Origin: a virus
Length of the DNA stretch: 64,000 nt
Virus record (IMG/VR): IMGVR_UViG_3300028800_000064
Coordinates: 33,241-97,240 of that record
Direction: 5' to 3' (one strand)
Part shown: in pieces, positions 58,299 through 64,000 of the stretch
How positions within the stretch are numbered: position 1 is the stretch's first letter
Layout: the number at the start of each line of letters is the position of its first letter
Notes under the pieces: generated by a model
Told to the model about the DNA's origin: nothing
Databases searched by the model: none
What the model saw: only the letters and a program-made list of their open reading frames with translations
Translations under genes and position numbers: made by a program

Positions 58299-58349
58299 AG
58301 TATGCCATGAGCCCAGCGCCGCGTCAATAGTACTTTCGTACCAAGTACC
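58299..58349 (-). promoter_or_regulatory. regulon promoter with GTAC operator (site 7)
   Basis: On the - strand TTGACG (58322-58327), 17 bases, CATACT (58299-58304). The palindrome GGTACGAAAGTACT (58329-58342) lies one base from the -35, with another half-site to 58349. Confidence 0.8.
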
Positions 58350-58737
58350 AGCGCATCGCGCGGTCGGCAGTCCCTAGGGGCATCCCAGCCTCATCTCCAA
58401 CGGCATCATTCCAAACAAACCGCGCCCGCCTTCAGGTGTTCTTTCAGTTCTGCCCGTAGTCCATCGTACAGAGAGGCTATTACAGGTCTAAGGAGGAGTC
58501 GTACAGTAGAGAGTAGGGGAGAGTGTGAGTGTGAGAGCTGTGATGGGCTGGTGGGCGGCTTATTCGCAGCGCCAGTGGTCTGGGATCAGGGCGGTGATGC
58601 GCTGGGCGCTGTGGGCTATTCGAAGCGCGCCTCGGGCCACAATGAGTGAACGATTCTCATCGCGGGACGCGGTGCAATGTGTGCGCGTGGTGTACACGAG
58701 GGACGGGTGCAGTTCAGCAACCTGTATGCCAAACAAC

Positions 58738-58833
58738 CTATGATTTTCCATAGATGTCTATGAAATTTCATAGGTCGATCTATGATTTATCATAGATTTG
58801 GGTAAATTTGTTACGAGATATGATTTATCATAG
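58738..58833. promoter_or_regulatory. four-copy palindromic operator/iteron cluster
   Basis: CTATGATTTTCCATAG (58738), CTATGAAATTTCATAG (58758), CTATGATTTATCATAG (58780) and ATATGATTTATCATAG (58818) are 16-bp palindromes at 20, 22 and 38 bp spacing. Two to three helical turns between centres fits cooperative binding by a dimeric regulator or initiator. Confidence 0.85.
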
Positions 58834-59235
58834 GTGCGCGAGCTGGTGTCGGCGGGCGCTTACTTGTCTAAGTGTTGGCCCTGGATGTCCGAGTAGCGGC
58901 TAAGTGCTATCACACCATCACATTGTTCGAAATCAGTATTTTGGCATAGTCGCGCGGGCAGGGCTAAGTCCTTTGTATTCAGACGTGCGCGCCGCTGTCG
59001 CTGATCGAAAGCGATTACTGAATACGCCCCGCTGCATCCAATTGATTCGCGAGGAGTTATCGCAGTTGTCGAGTGGGCAACAACGTGTTACCTGCACGCC
59101 GAGTGCCAGTCGGAAAAAACAGGGGTCCCTATGGATTTCCATATCGGGGTAAAAACGCCCCAAGGTACCGCGCTCTGCAGCTTGGCTTGACTACGCCCCA
59201 ATAACTCAGTCTCTTAATGTTCGTTACGAATTCTC

Positions 59236-59264
59236 TTGACAAATTTCTAGGGGTCCTGTACAAT
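59236..59264 (+). promoter_or_regulatory. sigma-70 promoter, likely leaderless transcript
   Basis: TTGACA (59236-59241), 17 bases, TACAAT (59259-59264), with ATG at 59271, seven bases after the -10. Transcription should start at or next to the A of the ATG. Confidence 0.8.
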
Positions 59265-59270
59265 CCCCGC

Positions 59271-59465
59271 ATGTTTATCATACGTGTTGGTGGGCCATAC
59301 AATCAACCGGGCAGCATTTGGGTAAACGGTAGATGGATAGCCACTTTCAGCGATGAGACGGTTGCGAGAAGGGTAGCTGATAGAATCCATCAAGCCTTGA
59401 ATTTGACCCAGGAAGAGGAAACCCCAAAGCCCCCTGTCCCCGTCATACAGTGGAGGGGATTGTAA
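59271..59465 (+). CDS. small hypothetical protein, probably leaderless
   Basis: The 64-aa product (MFIIRVGGPYNQPGSIWVNG) has a beta-rich start and a helix (ARRVADRIHQALNLTQEEE). No ribosome site fits and the promoter spacing implies a leaderless mRNA. An earlier in-frame ATG (59217) lies upstream of the promoter. First gene of the 59-61.5 kb operon. Confidence 0.7.
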   Translation: MFIIRVGGPYNQPGSIWVNGRWIATFSDETVARRVADRIHQALNLTQEEETPKPPVPVIQWRGL

Positions 59466-59548
59466 TGAGGGATGAGATTCTGCTGTGGCTGGTGATCGCC
59501 GGGCTGTTCTGGCTGGCGGTCCAGGTCACCGAAAGGAAGCGGCGATGA
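59465..59548 (+). CDS. 27-aa membrane peptide
   Basis: MRDEILLWLVIAGLFWLAVQ is one membrane helix with a basic end. Its start and stop overlap both neighbours as TAATG and ATGA. Confidence 0.5.
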   Translation: MRDEILLWLVIAGLFWLAVQVTERKRR

Positions 59549-59766
59549 AGGGATGTGCGGTCGCGCGCGGGCAGGTTTGGATAGATAACGACCCTCGTTG
59601 TCGGGGTATTCGGACCATGCTGGTGAAGGGGATTATTCTGCATGCCGTCCGGGGGCCGATGGCCGTTTGTCAGGTGCTGGAGACTGGCCGCATTGTCAAG
59701 ATTCTGGTGCGTCGGTTCCGGCCTACGGCGTCGGGGTACAAGCTTGTCAAGGAGAATGGAATATGA
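59545..59766 (+). CDS. small basic protein
   Basis: The 73-aa product (MKGCAVARGQVWIDNDPRCR) resembles a small SH3-like barrel in its strand pattern. Coupled to both neighbours. Confidence 0.6.
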   Translation: MKGCAVARGQVWIDNDPRCRGIRTMLVKGIILHAVRGPMAVCQVLETGRIVKILVRRFRPTASGYKLVKENGI

Positions 59767-59945
59767 GCCAGCTCTGGGTGGTTGAGCGGCGGGAAAAGAC
59801 GGAGAGGAAGTGGAAGCCCCTTCTCCTCTGGGTGGTCGAGAGAAGGTCGGCAGCACACTTCCTCCTCAAAGAGCTACGAAGGACCGCACGCACATACGCC
59901 ACCGGCACCCGATACAGGATGATGAGCTATCGGAGGACTGAATGA
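59763..59945 (+). CDS. small basic protein with internal duplication
   Basis: The 60-aa product contains LWVVERREKTERKWKP and LLWVVERRSAAHFLL, two copies of LWVVERR. Very basic. ATGA coupling. Confidence 0.6.
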   Translation: MSQLWVVERREKTERKWKPLLLWVVERRSAAHFLLKELRRTARTYATGTRYRMMSYRRTE

Positions 59946-60676
59946 GCAAACGCTATTCCGAACGCCAGATGATCTGTATGCTGCGCCGAGCCGTGGAGCA
60001 TTTCGAGAGCGACAACCTCGTCACGGGTCGCAGTCTGGTCAAGTCGGTCATCCAGGAGATGTTTCAACGCCTCGTACCGCACGGCCACCAAAAGCACTAT
60101 GTTTGGGAGAAACCCCAGGGCACGGAGTTCTGGGCCTTGACCAACCATTCTTTCGATACCTACAAAGCAGCCGCGACCTTCATCGATCAAGAGAGGCGAC
60201 CGGGCAGAGAGTATTCGATCACCCACGATGAGAACTATACCGACTCCGGATTGGCTGAGCCGCCCCGCCCGGCCAAGCCTGTTCCGGAGAAACAGCCGCT
60301 CACCTGGATCGAGTCTCTGCTGCAGGTCAGCCCCCAGTTCCGGGTTATGTGGAGGACCACAGACGGGTCGTTGCATCCGCTCGCTCAACCGTTTTCGAGC
60401 TATAAACTCGCCCAGGAGTTCATTGACGCTCAGTACGACTCACCCGAGTTCATGCATTCGATCCAGATGTACTACATCCGGCAGGAGGGTCCTACGCCGG
60501 AGGGACAACAGGCTGAACCCGTGAAGCCCAAGACCTATTATCGGGTTACGGAACTAAAAGGCAATGGGTCCGACGGCGCGGCGCTGCGGTTTTCGAGCTA
60601 CCGCGAGGCAATGCAGTTCTTGGTAACGCACAGTTCTACAGCGTGGCGCTACGTGGTCACCCGTCACCACGAGTAA
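59942..60676 (+). CDS. hypothetical protein with three internal repeats
   Basis: The 244-aa protein repeats a module ending in SFDTYKAAATFIDQE, PFSSYKLAQEFIDAQ and RFSSYREAMQFLVTH at about residues 70, 160 and 220. Each copy is a beta-hairpin plus helix. Function unknown; linkers are Pro-rich. Confidence 0.75.
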   Translation: MSKRYSERQMICMLRRAVEHFESDNLVTGRSLVKSVIQEMFQRLVPHGHQKHYVWEKPQGTEFWALTNHSFDTYKAAATFIDQERRPGREYSITHDENYTDSGLAEPPRPAKPVPEKQPLTWIESLLQVSPQFRVMWRTTDGSLHPLAQPFSSYKLAQEFIDAQYDSPEFMHSIQMYYIRQEGPTPEGQQAEPVKPKTYYRVTELKGNGSDGAALRFSSYREAMQFLVTHSSTAWRYVVTRHHE

Positions 60677-60697
60677 TTCTCTGCCCGAGGAGCTGTA

Positions 60698-60910
60698 ATG
60701 GACCTGACCCGAGAGGGGTATGTTACGCTGGAGATGATCCGGCAGCGGTTGCACCACACGGCTTTGACGTGGCAGCCGTTCCCGGCAGAGCTGGTGCTGA
60801 CCCACAAGCAGTGGGTTGTGCTAGAGAATGAGGCGGCCATCTGCGACCTGATGGATTTTTTGAGGTTGACAATTGCAGGCATTCCGGTTAGAGTGGTGGC
60901 CGATGAGTAG
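60698..60910 (+). CDS. small hypothetical protein
   Basis: The 70-aa product (MDLTREGYVTLEMIRQRLHH) is helical; GAGGAG lies before ATG 60698. Overlaps the next gene. Confidence 0.65.
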   Translation: MDLTREGYVTLEMIRQRLHHTALTWQPFPAELVLTHKQWVVLENEAAICDLMDFLRLTIAGIPVRVVADE

Positions 60911-61097
60911 TTTGAATCCCAAGGTGCGGTTGACGGTCAGCGGGGCGGTTTACTTTCCCGGCGGCTTCATGCACCCGATATCGTTCCGTGAGATGTTCGG
61001 GCAGGAGATGTGGGAAGAGCTGCTGGCCCGGCCCCGGATTGTGACTTCGTATGATATTCCCGAGGAGGAGCAATGTCCGAATCAGACGAACAACTAA
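60903..61097 (+). CDS. small hypothetical protein
   Basis: The 64-aa product (MSSLNPKVRLTVSGAVYFPG) is coupled to both neighbours. No family recognised. Confidence 0.6.
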   Translation: MSSLNPKVRLTVSGAVYFPGGFMHPISFREMFGQEMWEELLARPRIVTSYDIPEEEQCPNQTNN

Positions 61098-61483
61098 CTG
61101 TGGACGTAGAGGGTGGGGTGTTGACGGTGGCTGGCATCCGAGAGGCGGCTCGGCAATTGAAGAAGACGAATCCGCCCCGAGTAGTAAAGGGTGACCAGAT
61201 GGCCTCTGCCGCAGCGATGCTCTTTTTGATGGGTCGTCTTGGTGTGGATGTGCCTAGAGTCATCGACGAGGTTGCGGGCAAAATCCCCAAGGCCCCGCGC
61301 CCCAGGTCCATGGTTGGTTTGGTGTACGAGCGTATGAAGCGGCCTCTGTTCGAGAGTCCAGAGCTGTCGAGAGAGACGCGCCAGCAAAAGCGGGCTCGCC
61401 ACCGTCAAGAGCGGATGGTCGAAGTGCGACTCACCCATCGCGGGGAGACGCGTGCCGCGCGCCGTGCTCGCGCACTGGCGTAA
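61073..61483 (+). CDS. hypothetical protein with basic tail
   Basis: The 136-aa product (MSESDEQLTVDVEGGVLTVA) has a helical middle and an Arg-rich end (RETRQQKRARHRQERMVEVR). GAGGAG precedes it. May bind nucleic acid through the tail. Confidence 0.65.
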   Translation: MSESDEQLTVDVEGGVLTVAGIREAARQLKKTNPPRVVKGDQMASAAAMLFLMGRLGVDVPRVIDEVAGKIPKAPRPRSMVGLVYERMKRPLFESPELSRETRQQKRARHRQERMVEVRLTHRGETRAARRARALA

Positions 61484-61485
61484 CG

Positions 61486-61635
61486 ATGAATCGCCTAGAC
61501 CAGTGGTTCAACTACGAACGCCGGTATCACCCCATTCGGTTCTGGTTCGGCTTTGCGCTGCCGCTCTATTTGTTCTTGCTTTTTGTCGGTTTGTTGGGTA
61601 TCGTGGTGGCGGTCAAGGAAGGCGTACTGAGATAG
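61486..61635 (+). CDS. 49-aa membrane protein
   Basis: MNRLDQWFNYERRYHPIRFW is followed by one membrane helix (ALPLYLFLLFVGLLGIVVAV). Starts two bases after the previous stop. Confidence 0.6.
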   Translation: MNRLDQWFNYERRYHPIRFWFGFALPLYLFLLFVGLLGIVVAVKEGVLR

Positions 61636-61644
61636 GAGACGACG

Positions 61645-62040
61645 ATGATTAAAATCACGATTCAAGAGGGGTTGTTTCCTGCTCACGAGGTGCGATTGGA
61701 ATTGCGAGCGAATGCCATGAGGCGCATGTGGCATCCTGACACAGATCAATATCAGCAGGTGCCTCGCGAAGATGTGCGGTTTTTGTTTGTGTATCCAAAC
61801 CGCGCTCACGGGGTCCGAGGCACTTATAACAACGCCAGCTACCTGTCCGGTATGTGGAGCGGCAAGGTTTCGATTTCAAATCGCGACGGGGTGTCCAAAA
61901 TTCTCCGCATCGGGTGCGTCGAGTTCACAGCTAAAGAAACCAAGATCATTCGCAAGTGGGCGTTGGGCAAAAAAGTCGTGAGGAGGAAGTATGAACCAAA
62001 GACGAAAAGGTCGGTCGGTCGGCATTCCCGCCAGCGATGA
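61645..62040 (+). CDS. hypothetical protein
   Basis: The 131-aa product (MIKITIQEGLFPAHEVRLEL) is beta-rich with a basic C-terminus. GGAGACGACG precedes ATG. Overlaps the next gene by 50 bases. Confidence 0.65.
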   Translation: MIKITIQEGLFPAHEVRLELRANAMRRMWHPDTDQYQQVPREDVRFLFVYPNRAHGVRGTYNNASYLSGMWSGKVSISNRDGVSKILRIGCVEFTAKETKIIRKWALGKKVVRRKYEPKTKRSVGRHSRQR

Positions 62041-62188
62041 TCTGGCCAAAGCTGCCGAGCTAGCACAGAAGCTGCTCCCTTTGCGGTCGCGCCTGTCGCT
62101 TGTCGATGAGCGGAAACGGCAAGCGATAGTCTGCACGGGGCGTTCGTTGCGGGCGAATCTCCGCCGGTGTTTGAAGGCTTCGGTTTGA
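61991..62188 (+). CDS. small Arg-rich protein
   Basis: The 65-aa basic product (MNQRRKGRSVGIPASDDLAK) has an AGGAGGAAGT site before ATG 61991. The large overlap with the preceding gene lowers confidence. Confidence 0.5.
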   Translation: MNQRRKGRSVGIPASDDLAKAAELAQKLLPLRSRLSLVDERKRQAIVCTGRSLRANLRRCLKASV

Positions 62189-62209
62189 TCGCACATCCAA
62201 GGAGGCACA

Positions 62210-62428
62210 ATGTTTGAACGCGCAGTGTACTGCACCGAGGAAGACCGCTGGTACAAGCAGGGCGACGATCCATGGACGGTGCGCGACATCCCGGCGGATC
62301 GCGTGGTCACGCCCATCATCAGCGTGATCGCGGATACATATGGCGAAGCTTTTGAACTGCTGTTTGGTCACGCGGTCGTAATCCCCGCGCCTGTTCGTTC
62401 CGCGCGGCGGGCTCTGGCGGAGGCTTGA
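62210..62428 (+). CDS. small hypothetical protein
   Basis: The 72-aa product (MFERAVYCTEEDRWYKQGDD) is mixed alpha/beta. AAGGAGG supports the start; ATGA overlap with the next gene. Confidence 0.65.
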   Translation: MFERAVYCTEEDRWYKQGDDPWTVRDIPADRVVTPIISVIADTYGEAFELLFGHAVVIPAPVRSARRALAEA

Positions 62429-62646
62429 TGAATTCCGACCAAATCTCACACACGCATGTCAACCCCCTTGGGTATGGCGACAGTCGTACGGATGTCGCGG
62501 CCTGCGCATTTTGGCTTCAACAGATCGCCTATCAGCTTGCCGTGTTGAACGAGCGGCAGGCGTCTATCGTAGAAGGAAAGGCTGGGGTCAATGTGATTCT
62601 TTGTGCCTCAAACGATAGCATTCCTGTTGCATTGAAGGAGACATAA
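62428..62646 (+). CDS. small hypothetical protein
   Basis: The 72-aa product (MNSDQISHTHVNPLGYGDSR) has a central helix (WLQQIAYQLAVLNERQASIV). TAATG overlap with the next gene. Confidence 0.65.
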   Translation: MNSDQISHTHVNPLGYGDSRTDVAACAFWLQQIAYQLAVLNERQASIVEGKAGVNVILCASNDSIPVALKET

Positions 62647-63245
62647 TGTCAACTGAAGCCGAACTCGAAGACCTCTTCCGCGATCAGGTAGCAGCGGCGG
62701 AGGAATCTGCCAAAAACACTCTGTATCATCTAGCAAGCATATCTGATAGCCGCCGACAGATTTTGGAATGGCTAGATGAGAACAAATGGAAGTCTGACAG
62801 TGGTGCTTTAACCCGCCACACGCAGCTCGCCGTCGCGCTGGCGCTGGAAGAGGCGGCGAAGGTTTGTTGCGCGAACAAGGAAAGCGAGTGTGAAGACTAT
62901 GCCCAGAGGGCGTATGAAGTAGCCGAATCCGAAATTCGCGCACTCCGCCCGGACGCCACGAAGCTACTGGCCGAGCACGATTACAAAATTGCAGAAGAGG
63001 CGGCGAAGTCGGCTTGCGAAGGTAGATACGAAAGCGAAACATTTTCCTCAGCGGAAGCGTTGGCCGAGGACCGAGAGCGGGTGCGACTGGAAGAGGCGAA
63101 TGTCTGGCTGCCGTACTACCGTTCCGCCTTTGTCTGGCACCAAATTGATGACGATGCTAAGGCTGACGAGTTACGAGATTGGGGAGTCAAACGTATCGCT
63201 GAACTCGACTCCGCCCTCGCCCAGCGGGACGGAGGGAAGGAGTGA
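62646..63245 (+). CDS. hypothetical helical protein
   Basis: The 199-aa acidic protein (MSTEAELEDLFRDQVAAAEE) is mainly helical with four cysteines near the centre. No family recognised. GAAGGAG precedes the start. Confidence 0.65.
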   Translation: MSTEAELEDLFRDQVAAAEESAKNTLYHLASISDSRRQILEWLDENKWKSDSGALTRHTQLAVALALEEAAKVCCANKESECEDYAQRAYEVAESEIRALRPDATKLLAEHDYKIAEEAAKSACEGRYESETFSSAEALAEDRERVRLEEANVWLPYYRSAFVWHQIDDDAKADELRDWGVKRIAELDSALAQRDGGKE

Positions 63246-63285
63246 TCCGCGTGCATTGCGACTGGCCGGGGTGCGGGGAGGGACG

Positions 63286-63690
63286 ATGAAAGCGTTAACG
63301 CTGACTGAGCCGTGGGCCACGTTGATGGCTTACCAAGCCAAGAGAATCGAAACGCGGTCGTGGCGATTACCGAACAATATCATTGGTCAAGAAGTGGCGA
63401 TCCATGCGGCCAAGGGCTTCCCGAAGTGGGCCAAGGAAACGTGCGACGAAGAACCGTTCACGATTCTGAATACACTCAACGTCTCTCTGAATCCGGGACA
63501 CGTTCTCTGTGTGGTGAAATTCATCGGATGCAGAATGACTGAGGATGTCAGCAAGCAAATAACTCCGCAAGAGTTTGCGTTTGGCGATTATGGAGAAGGT
63601 CGCTGGGCATGGTTCTCGGAATTCGTCAGAAAGCTCGATAAACCGATTCCGGCAGTAGGGCATCTCGGATTCTGGGACTGGACCGAATAG
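63286..63690 (+). CDS. ASCH domain protein
   Basis: The 134-aa protein matches the phage ASCH pattern: LTLTEPWATLMAYQAKRIET, SWRLPNNIIGQEVAIHAAKG, and FGDYGEGRWAWFSE. ASCH domains resemble PUA folds and are thought to bind RNA or modified bases. GGGAGGGACG precedes ATG 63286. Confidence 0.88.
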   Translation: MKALTLTEPWATLMAYQAKRIETRSWRLPNNIIGQEVAIHAAKGFPKWAKETCDEEPFTILNTLNVSLNPGHVLCVVKFIGCRMTEDVSKQITPQEFAFGDYGEGRWAWFSEFVRKLDKPIPAVGHLGFWDWTE

Positions 63691-63750
63691 GCTCTGCCCC
63701 GCGCACGCCCAGGCGCTCGGGCTGAGGGACGGAGCGAAAGGCGGCAGGGA

Positions 63751-63939
63751 ATGACCGAAGCTGAGTACCAGAAGCAGGCCAACGACCGCGCGCAAGCTTT
63801 GCGCCGATACGAGCGGCTGGCTTTGTTGATAACGAGCTGCATAAAGGCCAACCCTATCTTTTACAAGAAATCACAGCCAGATAAATGGTGTGACGAACTC
63901 CTGGAGCTGTCCCACCAGTACGGATTCGGGAAGGAGTGA
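63751..63939 (+). CDS. small hypothetical protein
   Basis: The 62-aa product (MTEAEYQKQANDRAQALRRY) is helical and charged. GGCAGGGA precedes the start. Confidence 0.6.
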   Translation: MTEAEYQKQANDRAQALRRYERLALLITSCIKANPIFYKKSQPDKWCDELLELSHQYGFGKE

Positions 63940-63942
63940 CCA

Positions 63943-64000
63943 ATGAAGACTGCGATCTATATCGAAGATGGCCGTACTCAGTTTGTGTTGACGCCGGAAA
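63943..64000 (+). CDS. start of a gene running off the window (partial)
   Basis: ATG 63943 follows GAAGGAGTGACC. The first 19 codons (MKTAIYIEDGRTQFVLTPE) stay open to the window edge. No function can be assigned. Confidence 0.6.
   Translation, partial: MKTAIYIEDGRTQFVLTPE

Larger units (their letters stand above)
58350..59270. other. gene-poor region with operator cluster
   Basis: About 920 bases carry no convincing gene: open frames at 58525 and 58904 lack ribosome sites and protein-like composition. The region contains the palindrome cluster at 58738-58833, a GGGGTAAAAACGCCCC hairpin (about 59146-59161) and the promoter at 59236. It may be a control region or a replication origin. Confidence 0.5.

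Noticed and set aside
58525-59152. Open frames of 72 and 82 codons in the gene-poor region
   Set aside because: No ribosome sites, odd composition, and one end reaches into the palindrome cluster; treated as non-coding.
63242-63289. 15-codon frame starting like a zinc-finger protein (IRVHCDWPGCGE)
   Set aside because: Suggestive of a truncated gene start, but too short to call.

Overview
The window is an internal 64 kb piece of a tailed bacteriophage genome. Genes are short and tightly packed, and many overlap by ATGA or TAATG. There are DNA-replication, virion, lysis and many tiny hypothetical genes, but no ribosomal, tRNA or housekeeping metabolic genes. Strong AGGAG ribosome sites and canonical TTGACA-N17-TATAAT-like promoters point to a bacterial host using a sigma-70-type RNA polymerase. 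Secreted proteins with putative Ig (He_PIG-like) and FnIII-like modules are common in Acidobacteriota and other soil bacteria, so a soil host is my guess, not a demonstration. Terminase, portal and major capsid genes are not in the window, so the genome continues beyond both ends.

Layout. 0-12.9 kb, + strand: replication and recombination (SSB, UvrD-like helicase plus Fe-S PD-(D/E)XK nuclease, winged-helix protein, T7-type primase-helicase), an HNH protein, a GH108-type endolysin and small zinc proteins. 13-32.4 kb, + strand: two glycosyltransferases, then virion genes in a podovirus-like order (neck/adaptor-like 470 aa, fibre-like 996 aa, nozzle-like 1412 aa, GNAT-like, internal-virion-like 205/593/465 aa) and a small membrane protein. 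31.2-42.9 kb, mostly - strand: operons of small genes, including a NusG-like KOW protein, SprT-like protease, GHKL ATPase, secreted Ig-like proteins, a minimal tyrosine recombinase and a lytic transglycosylase. Between them at 35.2-35.8 kb lies a circularly permuted (two-piece) tmRNA gene. 43-64 kb: mixed accessory region with a secreted JAB-like protein, more glycosyltransferases and dozens of small, often zinc-ribbon or membrane, proteins.

The headline is at 47.1-49.5 kb: an IS110/Nop-like protein gene flanked by 13 structured repeat units. Each unit has two 9-nt variable segments separated by a conserved 9-nt loop (consensus TGAAAACCA) and is closed by a unit-specific perfect or near-perfect stem. 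This is the organisation expected of a TIGR-Tas (tandem interspaced guide RNA) system. Here the edges are unit-specific covarying stems, the protein has lost most IS110 catalytic residues, and the array is split by an unknown 164-aa gene.

Regulation. At least six - strand promoters carry the same palindrome AGTAC-N4-GTACT, in most cases directly abutting the -35 box, and several share an ATGGAGGAT-like leader, so a phage regulon can be read directly from the sequence. The divergent promoters of the tmRNA and of the tas-like gene lie beside such operators. A second motif, AGACTT-N7-(C/T)WWAGTA-like, precedes four virion genes. A third, a set of four CTATGAWWTWTCATAG palindromes, fills a gene-poor kilobase at 58.3-59.3 kb.
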